DNA of 64,000 nucleotides from JAHCHG01 sp041394845 (GCA_041394845.1 JAWKHL010000006.1:62001-126000), one strand, 5' to 3'. Shown: positions 18,013 through 25,252, counted from the first letter of the stretch. A program made the numbers and translations. The notes: a model not told the origin generated them from the letters alone.

Positions 18013-18824
18013 AAATATTCCCCCGGCGTGACCTTCATCAACCGCTTGAAATGCCGGTGAAAATGGCTTTGATCGGCGAAACCGGTGGATTGGGCGACAT
18101 CCGAAAGTGGATGACCGGCCTGGATCAGTTTTTTGGCATGAGATATGCGAACCTGCGTCTGGAAAGCGTGCGGCGGCATTCCGGCCTCTTTTGCAAACAC
18201 GCGGCTCAGATGATACCGGCTGAGGCCCGTCAGGTGGGAAAGTTCTTCGAGCGAGATGTTCCTCTCGTAATGAGCGAGAATGTAATCGCGCACCTGTTTG
18301 ACCGCCCTCGATTCCCTTCCGGTTTTCCTCAAACCCTTTCCGCCCGGCGCGTAGCGCGCGATCAGCCCGGTCAGCATCTCGAGGATGGCTGATTCCCGTT
18401 CGAGCGTCGTGGCGCGGGTCTCTTCGGCCAGATGAAGCAGGAGATATTCATTGATTATCTCCTCATCGAAAATCATGGTTCGGGAAAAAAAAGGAAGTTC
18501 CCGCTTTCGTCCGGCGATCTCCGAAGTGATTTGGCCGACCATTCCGGAATCGATGTACAGCGAACGGAATGAACAGCCGGTTTCGGTCCGGTTTGAATGG
18601 ACTTCGCCGGGATGGACTATAAAAAGGCTGGTCCGGGGCGTGTGATGCGAGGCTCCGCGATAGAAAAGTTCTCCGCCGCCCGCCTGGATAAAACAGAATT
18701 GATACTCCTCGTGCCAGTGGCGCGGATACGGTTCTTTGACGGCGACGCCGCTCCGCAGTTCGATGCCGTCGATGTCGGTTAATCGCCAGACTTTTATCTT
18801 TTCGCCCTTTTTCTTACTTTTCAT
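18009..18824 (-). CDS. AraC-family transcriptional regulator
   Basis: About 271 residues from the ATG at 18824, giving MKSKKKGEKIKVWRLTD. A longer reading to 18962 runs into a REP-like element and is unlikely. The N-terminal half is a cupin-type ligand domain (HWHEEYQFCFIQAGGGELFYR ... SLFIVHPGEVHSNRTE). The C-terminal about 100 residues carry two HTH motifs: ISLEELSHLTGLSRYHLSRVF and PLSDVAQSTGFADQSHFHRH, ending KVTPGEYL. It probably responds to a small metabolite. No obvious target adjoins it; the TetR gene diverges upstream. Confidence 0.88.
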   Translation of the reverse strand: MKSKKKGEKIKVWRLTDIDGIELRSGVAVKEPYPRHWHEEYQFCFIQAGGGELFYRGASHHTPRTSLFIVHPGEVHSNRTETGCSFRSLYIDSGMVGQITSEIAGRKRELPFFSRTMIFDEEIINEYLLLHLAEETRATTLERESAILEMLTGLIARYAPGGKGLRKTGRESRAVKQVRDYILAHYERNISLEELSHLTGLSRYHLSRVFAKEAGMPPHAFQTQVRISHAKKLIQAGHPLSDVAQSTGFADQSHFHRHFKRLMKVTPGEYL

Positions 18825-18940
18825 TAAAATGATCATTCCCCGGCAAAATCCGCCGGGAGAGAGTTTCATCTTTTTTGTCAATTTTCCGAAAGAGCAAATG
18901 AAATGATCGATCAAATCAAAGGCTTTTCTTTGCCCAAGCC

Positions 18941-18990
18941 TTTTTCGCGCTCTGGCGCTCAAGCGGGCAAGGATGCCCGCGCTCCCGGTG
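18941..18990 (-). repeat. REP-like two-hairpin element, copy 2
   Basis: Read on the minus strand this copy aligns with the element at 2601-2650: a 7-bp stem GCGGGCA/TGCCCGC with a 4-base loop (18963-18980), then a GCGC-GCGC hairpin (18947-18958) and an A-run. Relative to copy 1, one A-T pair of the first stem is G-C and one T-A pair of the second is C-G. Confidence 0.65.
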
Positions 18991-19047
18991 TTTTTAGCAA
19001 TTTCATAAGTTTTACGCCCGAGAGACGAAAAAAGTTAAATTTTTCGC

Positions 19048-19076
19048 TTGACAATAAACGAACGTTCATTTATTTT
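19048..19076 (+). promoter_or_regulatory. tetR promoter with operator in the spacer
   Basis: A perfect -35 TTGACA (19048-19053) and -10 TATTTT (19071-19076) are separated by 17 bases that contain the dyad AAACGAAC/GTTCATTT (19056-19071, one mismatch). Its first 13 bases match, apart from one A/G position, the site upstream of the SDR gene (19737-19752). The -10 ends only 7 bases before the GTG start, which predicts a leaderless transcript. Confidence 0.75.
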
Positions 19077-19083
19077 AGACATC

Positions 19084-19665
19084 GTGCGCTACAAGGACGA
19101 CAAAAAACATCGGGCGATTTGCGACGCGGCCATCGGACTGATCACGGCCAACGGCTTTGCCGACACTTCCATTTCAAAGATCGCCAAAGCGGCCGGGGTT
19201 TCGCCGGCGACGATCTACGTCTATTTCGAAAATAAGGAGGACCTGCTCAACCAGCTTTATCTGATGATCAAGGAGGAAAAGAGCATCGAGATGCTCCGCA
19301 ACCTCAACGGGAATCTGTCGATCAAAGAAGCTTTTGAAAAGGTCTTGAGGAATTTTTATGATTACGCGCTCCGCCAGCCCGTCCATTTCTCCTTCGGCGA
19401 ACAGTTCGCCAATTCCCCGCTGGTGGGCCGGATCAGCAAAGACCAGGGGATGAGTTTTTATCAACCGCTTTTTGATCTGTTCGAGCGCGGGAAACGGGAG
19501 AGGATTTTCAAAGACATTCCGCTTGAGATCTTTTCGGCGTTCACCTTTTCGCCGTTGATGGGGCTTATTAAAGAACATTTCAGCGGAGAGTTCACGCTGG
19601 ATAAAAAGGCGCTGGAGACGGCGCTGGAGATCGCCTGGGATGCCGTGACAAATAGCGAGCAGTGA
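19084..19665 (+). CDS. TetR-family repressor
   Basis: 193 residues from GTG 19084 (VRYKDDKKHRAICDAAIGLI). A further upstream TTG (19048) is the -35 box itself, so it is rejected. The N-terminal HTH is classic TetR: ICDAAIGLITANGFADTSIS, then KIAKAAGVSPATIYVYFENKEDLL. The C-terminal helical domain is a variable ligand pocket. It probably represses itself and the SDR gene 109 bp downstream, since a matching operator precedes both. Its last codons merge into a heptamer repeat tract. Confidence 0.88.
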   Translation: MRYKDDKKHRAICDAAIGLITANGFADTSISKIAKAAGVSPATIYVYFENKEDLLNQLYLMIKEEKSIEMLRNLNGNLSIKEAFEKVLRNFYDYALRQPVHFSFGEQFANSPLVGRISKDQGMSFYQPLFDLFERGKRERIFKDIPLEIFSAFTFSPLMGLIKEHFSGEFTLDKKALETALEIAWDAVTNSEQ

Positions 19666-19688
19666 GCGGCAAGCAGTGCGCAGTGAGT
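19654..19688. repeat. Heptamer repeat tract (AGTGAGC-type)
   Basis: AGCGAGC AGTGAGC GGCAAGC AGTGCGC AGTGAGT: five degenerate 7-mers. The first two overlap the last four codons and the TGA stop of the tetR gene. Confidence 0.78.
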
Positions 19689-19736
19689 TTTTAGAGGTTC
19701 GCGGGAAACGATACTTTTTTAGTGTGGGGTGAAATT

Positions 19737-19752
19737 AAACGAACATTCAGTT
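19737..19752 (+). promoter_or_regulatory. Probable TetR operator upstream of the SDR gene
   Basis: AAACGAACATTCAGTT shares AAACGAAC-TTCA with the site in the tetR promoter (19056-19071) and lies 21 bp upstream of the SDR start codon. Confidence 0.65.
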
Positions 19753-19773
19753 ATTAATAAGGAGCAGTAAAAA

Positions 19774-20700
19774 ATGACAAATTGGAGTGAAGAAAATATA
19801 CCGGATCAAAAAGGAAAGGTCGTGATCGTAACCGGATCAAGCAGCGGCATCGGGTTTGAAGCGGCGCGGGTTCTGGCCGGCAAACAGGCGACGGTCATCA
19901 TCGCGGTGCGCAACCCGGAAAAAGGCGAAAAGGCGATGGAAAAGATCCGCGCCGAATTCAAGGACGCCGATCTGGAACTGATCCGGCTCGATCTGGCCGA
20001 TCTTAAATCGGTCGCGGAGTTCGCCGATGAATTTAAGCAAAAACACGACCGGCTCGATCTTTTGATCAACAACGCCGGGGTCATGGTTCCGCCCTATTCA
20101 AAAACGGCCGACGGTTTCGAGTTGCAGTTCGGCACCAATCATCTCGGCCATTTCGCCCTGACCGCTCATTTGCTCGATATGTTGAACGCCACCGAAGGGT
20201 CCCGCGTCGTCAATGTTTCGAGCGGGGCGCACAAGATCGGCAATATCGACTTCGATGATCTAACCTGGGAAAATCGCAGCTACAGCAGTTGGCGGGCCTA
20301 CGGCGACAGCAAGATCGCCAATCTTTATTTTACGCGCGAACTGGATAAAAAACTGAGGGAAAACGGCTTCGGAACCATCGCCACCGCCGCTCATCCGGGC
20401 TGGACGGCGACCGAACTTCAGCGTCACATCGGCATCATCGAACTTCTCAACAACATCTTCGCTCAGGACATCAAAATGGGCGCTCTGCCGACCCTGCGGG
20501 CCGCTTTTGACCCGGACGCCGAAGGCGGAGAATATTTCGGCCCCGGAGGCTTTATGGAAATGTGGGGCTACCCCGTCAAAACCGAGCCGAACGATCTGGC
20601 AAAAAATGAAGAGATCGCCGAACGACTCTGGCAGGTTTCGGAAGACCTGACCGGCGTCAAATTCGAATTCGGCCAAAAGGCGCAACGGGCTGGAAAGTGA
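19774..20700 (+). CDS. Short-chain dehydrogenase/reductase
   Basis: 308 residues. The Rossmann cofactor motif is TGSSSGIG (about residues 21-28, in VVIVTGSSSGIGFEAARVL), followed by NNAGVM, the catalytic serine in VNVSSGAHK and YGDSKIAN carrying the YxxxK pair. Length and the conserved C-terminal segment (HPGWTATELQRH) fit the retinol-dehydrogenase/WWOX-like SDR group. A basic residue after TGSSSGIG is not evident, so NAD versus NADP is open. AAGGAG precedes the ATG. A TetR operator upstream suggests it detoxifies or converts the TetR ligand. Confidence 0.88.
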   Translation: MTNWSEENIPDQKGKVVIVTGSSSGIGFEAARVLAGKQATVIIAVRNPEKGEKAMEKIRAEFKDADLELIRLDLADLKSVAEFADEFKQKHDRLDLLINNAGVMVPPYSKTADGFELQFGTNHLGHFALTAHLLDMLNATEGSRVVNVSSGAHKIGNIDFDDLTWENRSYSSWRAYGDSKIANLYFTRELDKKLRENGFGTIATAAHPGWTATELQRHIGIIELLNNIFAQDIKMGALPTLRAAFDPDAEGGEYFGPGGFMEMWGYPVKTEPNDLAKNEEIAERLWQVSEDLTGVKFEFGQKAQRAGK

Positions 20701-20824
20701 TGGGAAGAAAGTGATGGGTGATGGGAAAAAAGGTGATAGGTGATGAGTGATGGGTGATGGGATTTTTCTTTCCCATCACCCATCACTCATCACCTATCAC
20801 CTTTTCCTATATCACCTTTTCCTA
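20696..20824. repeat. Long inverted heptamer-repeat tract between convergent genes
   Basis: About nine units of GTGATGG/GTGATAG/GTGATGA type on the left are mirrored by complement units on the right (CCATCAC, TCATCAC, CTATCAC), giving a hairpin of over 30 bp with a T-rich centre. It contributes the TGA stop of the SDR gene and touches the stop of the HD-GYP gene. It could act as a bidirectional terminator. Confidence 0.8.
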
Positions 20825-21961
20825 ATGCACCATCTCGAGAACCTGCTGCGAATGAACCAGTTCGGAAACAACTGACTGAAAGGAATGAATGTCCTGTTTG
20901 TCTTTGAGCGAACGCTGGTAGAGAACTTCCCAGTCTTCTCTGGGAATATTTTTGAAAGCCTCGACGATCATCGGGTCGAACTGAGTTCCGGCACAGCGTT
21001 CGAGTTCGGCGACGGCTTCTTTGTAGGAACAGCCCCGGCGGTAAACGCGGTTGCTGATCATCGCGTCAAAAGCGTCCACCACCGCGAAGATCCGGGCGCC
21101 GAGATCGATGTCCTCGCCGCGAAGACCCAGCGGATAACCGCTGCCGTCCCATTTTTCGTGATGCTGGGCGACGATCCTGGCCGCGCCTTCCAGAAACTCT
21201 ATGTTCCGCAAAATCCTCTGACCGTGAAGCGGGTGGAGTTTCATCTTGGTCCATTCGTCTTCGGTCAGTTTGGCGGGTTTTCTCAAAATGGCGTCCGGAA
21301 CGCCGATCTTGCCGATGTCATGAAGCAGTGCGCCGAGTTCCAGATCGCGTAAGGCTTCTTTTTCCAGCCCCAGTTCATGACCGAGCCGCAAGCTGAAGGT
21401 GACGACTCTTTCCGAATGGCCGTGGGTTTCGAAATCGCGCGTCTCCAGCGCCTGAATCAGAGCTTTGAGCGTCATCCGATAGGAGTTTTCGATCTCCTCC
21501 AGAGCCTTGTCCAGTTCGGCGGTTCGGCTGGCCACCAGTTCTTCGAGATGATTCCGGTAATTGTCTTTCAGATAAACGGCCTCGTATTGGGCGAACGCCA
21601 GTTTGACGGCCGATTCAACCTTTTTCAGCGAAAAAGGCATTTGAATTACTTCAAACGCCCCGGCCCGAAATGCTCTGACCGTCTTCCCGTCGGCCTTGTT
21701 GTCGCTGAACAGGATCGGCACCGTGCGCGGCGAGATCTTTTGAACGTACGCGATCAGTTCGATGCCGTCCATTTCGGGAAGATTGCACGGCAATAAAACG
21801 ACCGAATATTCCTTCTGCTGAATCCGGGCGATCGCCGAATTTATTGAATCGGCCTCGTCGCACAGGTACTTTCCTGACAGAAAGGTCTTCAACAGACTCC
21901 GCTTTTCAGAATCCTGCTCGATGATCAACAGGTTCTTTTCGCTCTCGATGATATTTAACAT
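20822..21961 (-). CDS. Receiver-HD-GYP protein, c-di-GMP phosphodiesterase
   Basis: About 379 residues from ATG 21961; a GTG at 22054 would add 31. Residues 1-120 have a response-regulator fold, but the phospho-acceptor position reads LLPCNLPEMDG (Pro58 where Asp is expected) and the switch lysine position is Met108 (QMPFS), so it is probably not phosphorylated in the usual way. A coiled coil links to an HD-GYP domain (about 165-345) with HD at 214-215 (LLHDIGKIG) and GYP at 275-277 (GSGYPLGL), both intact. It should hydrolyse cyclic di-GMP, opposing the GGDEF protein at 11.3 kb. Confidence 0.88.
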   Translation of the reverse strand: MLNIIESEKNLLIIEQDSEKRSLLKTFLSGKYLCDEADSINSAIARIQQKEYSVVLLPCNLPEMDGIELIAYVQKISPRTVPILFSDNKADGKTVRAFRAGAFEVIQMPFSLKKVESAVKLAFAQYEAVYLKDNYRNHLEELVASRTAELDKALEEIENSYRMTLKALIQALETRDFETHGHSERVVTFSLRLGHELGLEKEALRDLELGALLHDIGKIGVPDAILRKPAKLTEDEWTKMKLHPLHGQRILRNIEFLEGAARIVAQHHEKWDGSGYPLGLRGEDIDLGARIFAVVDAFDAMISNRVYRRGCSYKEAVAELERCAGTQFDPMIVEAFKNIPREDWEVLYQRSLKDKQDIHSFQSVVSELVHSQQVLEMVH

Positions 21962-22098
21962 ACAGGTTTGATCCGGGGGCAGAGGGAAAGAAAATTTGAA
22001 TTTGAAGAATTCTGAAACCGTTTTCAAAGCCAACGGCAAAACAAAATTTAACACAGGTAAACGGTTTTATGCAATTTATTTTTGGCCTTCGAGGCAGA

Positions 22099-22130
22099 AT
22101 TTTCAGTTTTTTTTGTAAAAAACTGAAAAT
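22099..22130. other. Perfect 14-bp hairpin upstream of tRNA-Leu
   Basis: A perfect 14-bp stem (ATTTTCAGTTTTTT and its complement, 4-base loop) lies between the divergent HD-GYP and tRNA-Leu transcription units. It is upstream of both, so it is not an obvious terminator for either. It may block antisense read-through. Confidence 0.55.
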
Positions 22131-22143
22131 GAAACCGAGTATC

Positions 22144-22172
22144 TTGACGCCGGGAACAAAGAGCTTTATTAT
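22144..22172 (+). promoter_or_regulatory. tRNA-Leu promoter
   Basis: TTGACG (22144-22149) and TATTAT (22167-22172) with a 17-base spacer. The predicted start is only a few bases before the mature tRNA 5' end at 22184. Confidence 0.7.
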
Positions 22173-22183
22173 TTGAAGTTCAC

Positions 22184-22268
22184 GCCGGGGTGGCGAAATT
22201 GGTATACGCACTAGACTCAAAATCTAGCGGGCTTTACGCCCATGTCGGTTCGAGTCCGACCCTCGGCA
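22184..22268 (+). tRNA. tRNA-Leu (anticodon CAA)
   Basis: An 85-base class II tRNA: acceptor GCCGGGG pairs with CCTCGGC (one G-T), the anticodon arm CTAGA-CTCAAAA-TCTAG gives anticodon CAA, a long variable arm follows, and the T arm contains GGTTCGAGTCC. CCA is not encoded. Its 3' end is the attachment site of the downstream island. Confidence 0.95.
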
Positions 22269-22278
22269 TTAACTCTTT
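22259..22278 (+). repeat. attL: left 20-bp direct repeat in tRNA-Leu 3' end
   Basis: ACCCTCGGCATTAACTCTTT covers the last ten bases of tRNA-Leu and the ten following. An identical copy stands at 27523-27542. The tyrosine recombinase gene starts 84 bp inside. Confidence 0.85.
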
Positions 22279-22361
22279 CTAAACACGCCACTTACACAAT
22301 CAATTAAAGCTTACAGGTGTTCTTCCTAGATGCAAAAAGCACGCTAGACTGGGAGAATACT

Positions 22362-23207
22362 ATGCGAGAAATTTTTGACCAATTTTTGAAAGAAAAACGC
22401 TACTTAACCAACGTTTCACCCCAAACAATTAAGTATTATGAATGGATGTATAACCGGTGGAATCACCATATCGGGAAATTTCCCACAAAAGAAAATATTA
22501 AAGAGTTCGTAATCAAAATTCGGGAGTCAGACATCACTGTTTATACAGCGAATTCCTACATTAGGGGTATAAATTCCTTCCTGAGCTGGCTCTACGAGAA
22601 CGAATACACCAAAGAGCATCTAAAAATAAAAAAACTCAAGGAACCTGAAAAGTTCCTCAAGCTGTTCAGCGATGAACAAATAAAGCGGCTGCTCAATTAC
22701 CGGCCCAAAACCTTCGCCCAGAAACGGCTCTACGCAATGATTTGCTTTGCCTTTGATACCGGGGCTAGGATTGAAGAAATTCTAAACTTACGCCGTGAGG
22801 ATATTGATTTTGATAACCTGCTGGTCTTAGTAACTGGGAAAGGGGATAAAGAACGGATTCTGCCAATTTCGATTGAGTGCCGGAAACATCTCTATAAATT
22901 CCTGAGGCTTCACGAATACCAGATGGCTTTCCCCAAACGTAATGGCGAACGGCAAAGTTACCGGACTGCCCTCCAACTATTCAAGACTCTGTGCAAGAAA
23001 TTGCATATCACCGGGGTTCGGACTTCTTGGCACACAATCCGGCACACAATGGCTTCTCACTACGTTAGAGACGGCGGAAATGTCCTTTATTTACAGAGGA
23101 TTTTGGGACATTCTGATTTATCGGTTACAAAAATCTATGTAAAAGCCCTGCCGGAAGATTTGAAGCTGGTTCATAAGAAAACGAGTCTTGTTGGTAGGTA
23201 TAAATAA
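22362..23207 (+). CDS. Tyrosine recombinase/integrase
   Basis: 281 residues from ATG 22362 (GGGAG about 7 bases upstream). A SAM-like N-terminal DNA-binding domain (about 1-90) precedes the catalytic domain. The catalytic set is complete: Arg136 (DTGARIEEIL), His224 and Arg227 (HTIRHTMASHYV), His250 (LGHSDLSVTKIYV) and the nucleophile Tyr259. It should catalyse integration and excision at the tRNA-Leu 3' end that it adjoins. It lacks the Arm-binding domain of lambda-type integrases and is closer in size to XerD-like enzymes. Confidence 0.9.
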   Translation: MREIFDQFLKEKRYLTNVSPQTIKYYEWMYNRWNHHIGKFPTKENIKEFVIKIRESDITVYTANSYIRGINSFLSWLYENEYTKEHLKIKKLKEPEKFLKLFSDEQIKRLLNYRPKTFAQKRLYAMICFAFDTGARIEEILNLRREDIDFDNLLVLVTGKGDKERILPISIECRKHLYKFLRLHEYQMAFPKRNGERQSYRTALQLFKTLCKKLHITGVRTSWHTIRHTMASHYVRDGGNVLYLQRILGHSDLSVTKIYVKALPEDLKLVHKKTSLVGRYK

Positions 23208-23318
23208 GGAGTTTTAACCTCCTGATGTAATATTTTGCTAAAAAATGACATATGTAAATTAGAAAAGGAAATAACTAATCACTTAGTCGGTCTTACTCAC
23301 AAAATAGGAGGATAAATT

Positions 23319-23525
23319 ATGTCAGAACAAAAAAATGGTTTTGTGGCTAACCAACTCAAAAAGGATAAAATATATATAGCTTGGACAGACACCTTGGTGT
23401 CTGTAAAATTCAAGCTCAGAAATATTATGACTGATGGATGGATTGAAGTTGAGGAGCTAGAAAGTAAAACAAACCCAAAATTTCTAAACTCAAATCTATT
23501 TTTCCAGTTTATTGAAATGAAATAG
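23319..23525 (+). CDS. Small hypothetical protein
   Basis: 68 residues with a strong AGGAGG upstream of the ATG. It begins MSEQKNGFVANQLKKDK and ends NSNLFFQFIEMK. No motif is recognised. It follows the integrase by 111 bp on the same strand and could be an excisionase-like accessory protein, but it lacks an obvious HTH. Confidence 0.5.
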   Translation: MSEQKNGFVANQLKKDKIYIAWTDTLVSVKFKLRNIMTDGWIEVEELESKTNPKFLNSNLFFQFIEMK

Positions 23526-23534
23526 ATTGCTACT

Positions 23535-23849
23535 TTAATAGTCTTTCTTGGTTAATTTACTGAGCGGATAAGACCAGTAAGAGTATTTGTTTCCTAAAAT
23601 CGAGCCGTTAGGCGACAGTTTTATTTTCCTTTGTTGTCTTTCGGCTTCTTTTTTCCATTTTAATTTTCTTTGTTTTTGAGCTTTCGCATTCTGTTTTTTG
23701 TAATCGGCAATGATGGCTCTAAACGGGGTTAATTCAAATTTCGGCGGTTTAGTCCAAGTGCCGTCCTGATAAGGCAACAGTCCAAGCTTTCTCTGCTGCC
23801 GGACCCAAGCATCATGCTTTGCTCTTTTAGATAATTTCTTTCGAGACAT
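23535..23849 (-). CDS. Basic hypothetical protein
   Basis: 104 residues, highly basic, with a central helix that is almost all Lys/Arg/Gln (YKKQNAKAQKQRKLKWKKEA). Such composition suggests nucleic-acid binding. It starts 2 bp after the stop of the VRR-NUC gene and is therefore in the same minus-strand operon. No family was recognised. Confidence 0.55.
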   Translation of the reverse strand: MSRKKLSKRAKHDAWVRQQRKLGLLPYQDGTWTKPPKFELTPFRAIIADYKKQNAKAQKQRKLKWKKEAERQQRKIKLSPNGSILGNKYSYWSYPLSKLTKKDY

Positions 23850-23851
23850 TT

Positions 23852-24160
23852 TTATAAATGCTCAACATCTTCCAAGGAATAGGCAACGACGGCAATGCCG
23901 TTCCTGCGCCTGATTTCTTCTAAATAAGCCTCTTGGAGTTCGGTCGGTTTATTCGGCTTTATTTTACACTCTACGGCTAGAAATCTGCCGTCTTTTGTGC
24001 ATCCGGTAATATCGGCTGTTCCGGCTTGGGCCATCCGGATTAGTCTGGTACGTCCATCTTTGCCTGGAACTTTGATTCGTCCCGAATTTGTCCTCTGCAC
24101 ATAATGTCCCTTGAAGTTGAGATATTGAATTATTTGATTGACAAGTTGAGTTTCTTTCAA
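23852..24160 (-). CDS. VRR-NUC domain nuclease-like protein
   Basis: 102 residues, the size of a stand-alone VRR-NUC domain. The PD-(D/E)XK core is visible: an N-terminal helix with QIIQYLNFKGHYVQRTNSG, then AGTADITGCTKDGRFLAVECK giving the Asp and the E-x-K, and a C-terminal helix (ELQEAYLEEIRRRNG). Stand-alone VRR-NUC proteins are common in phages and islands and cut branched or nicked DNA. It heads a block of minus-strand island genes with a second nuclease-fold protein upstream. Confidence 0.85.
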   Translation of the reverse strand: MKETQLVNQIIQYLNFKGHYVQRTNSGRIKVPGKDGRTRLIRMAQAGTADITGCTKDGRFLAVECKIKPNKPTELQEAYLEEIRRRNGIAVVAYSLEDVEHL

Positions 24161-24170
24161 ACTTCATTGA

Positions 24171-24272
24171 TTAATTATGAACTGCCACTATCAAAGCTAT
24201 TCCAGCAAAAACAAGGAAGAAAGCGAATCCAATTCCAATTGCAAGCCAAAATTCTTCTGATATATTTCCCAT
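24171..24272 (-). CDS. 33-residue single-pass membrane peptide
   Basis: ATG 24272 to TAA 24171 encodes MGNISEEFWLAIGIGFAFF and a further hydrophobic run ending AVHN: one transmembrane helix with short polar ends. It starts 2 bp after the stop of the 37-residue gene and ends 10 bp before the VRR-NUC gene, consistent with an operon of tiny genes. No family recognised. Confidence 0.45.
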   Translation of the reverse strand: MGNISEEFWLAIGIGFAFFLVFAGIALIVAVHN

Positions 24273-24274
24273 AG

Positions 24275-24388
24275 CTATTTGTTTAATGAATCTTTTAGGA
24301 TATTAAGTATCGCTAGAGCAGAGCTTGAAGTGCCTTGTTTTGCTCTCTGTTCTTCTTGTTTGATGAGTTGTTCGATTAAGTCTTTCAT
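24275..24388 (-). CDS. 37-residue peptide
   Basis: Its ATG overlaps the TGA stop of the upstream nuclease-like gene (ATGA), a sign of translational coupling. The product (MKDLIEQLIKQEEQRAKQG ... ILKDSLNK) is predicted to be a helical, coiled-coil-like peptide. Function unknown. Confidence 0.5.
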   Translation of the reverse strand: MKDLIEQLIKQEEQRAKQGTSSSALAILNILKDSLNK

Positions 24389-24810
24389 TTAGTTTGTAAG
24401 TCAATGATTTTCGGCTTTAATAATTCCAAGAATAAAGTCCGCTTAATCAAGGCAGATTCCACCTTAAATTCTCCGACTTTCTTTTTATTGCCCCAGCCTT
24501 TGGCAAACTTTCTTGCCTTGTCCATTTCGAGCAAGTAAAAAGCTTTAATCGGTCTGCCGTAAGCAACTGCTAGAACGTCCGCTTTGGAGTGATTTAAGGC
24601 TTCGAGTTCAAGGCAGATATTGCCAGTCTTTTGAGCCATCACGTCCCATTTGACCTCAACGGTCTTGCCGGACTTAACCCGAATATCCCAATCCGGGAAA
24701 TAACCCTCTGCTAGTTCCGGTTTCCAATCCCAACTTTTAAAAATCTCAAAAAGCAGTTTTTCAGCTACTTGTCCCCGCTTTAGGTCGGTTTGGAAGGCTT
24801 TACTGCTCAT
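24385..24810 (-). CDS. PD-(D/E)XK-like endonuclease-fold protein
   Basis: About 141 residues from ATG 24810 (GGGGG just upstream); ATG 24843 would add eleven. An N-terminal helix (FQTDLKRGQVAEKLLFEIF) is followed by FPDWDIRVKSGKTVEVKWD, which supplies the D and E-x-K of a PD-(D/E)XK nuclease, and by a strand with NICLELEALNHSKADVLAVAYG. This layout resembles Holliday-junction-resolvase-like and restriction-endonuclease-fold proteins. The target is unknown. A small inverted repeat (AACCC-acTT-GGGTT on the minus strand) lies just upstream of the start. Confidence 0.65.
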   Translation of the reverse strand: MSSKAFQTDLKRGQVAEKLLFEIFKSWDWKPELAEGYFPDWDIRVKSGKTVEVKWDVMAQKTGNICLELEALNHSKADVLAVAYGRPIKAFYLLEMDKARKFAKGWGNKKKVGEFKVESALIKRTLFLELLKPKIIDLQTK

Positions 24811-24874
24811 AGCCCCCAACCCAAGTGGGTTAGGAGTAAACATGGTTAACTCAATCTAAGATTGAGGGCTATGG

Positions 24875-25096
24875 TCAGAAATCAAGATAGTGATTCCATT
24901 CAAAACCAGACATTGAACAATCTACGTTATGGATTTCACAGCGTAAATTCCTGATTTTGAAGGTTTTTTTGTATTGTGTTTTTTGTATGAAAGTAAGGAT
25001 AAGAGATTTACCGCATTTTGCTTCTGAATGGTAGTAAGGTGAAGCAAGCTGCCGAAGTTGTTTTTCATACTGACTTTGTTCGTAGTCAGTAAGCAT
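24875..25096 (-). CDS. Small hypothetical protein
   Basis: 73 residues opening MLTDYEQSQYEKQLRQLASP. It contains two Cys and two His in the second half (NLRCEIHNVDCSMSG), possibly a small metal site. No clear ribosome-binding site and no recognised family. It lies upstream of the nuclease-like gene on the same strand. Confidence 0.4.
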   Translation of the reverse strand: MLTDYEQSQYEKQLRQLASPYYHSEAKCGKSLILTFIQKTQYKKTFKIRNLRCEIHNVDCSMSGFEWNHYLDF

Positions 25097-25252
25097 TGGT
25101 TACTCGGAGGCTGGTTAAAGCAAGATTAACTGGGATATTTCCCCAACACACTATACGTTCTGCACCAGCCTTATCTTAATTATAACCTAATTATAGCAAA
25201 TGGTTATCCACAATCTGGGAAAGAGAGCCTCGATAAAATCAATGCGGATTGT

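Noticed and set aside
17938..20824. Heptamer tracts considered as CRISPR arrays
   Set aside because: Units are 7 bp, contiguous and without spacers, and no cas genes are present.
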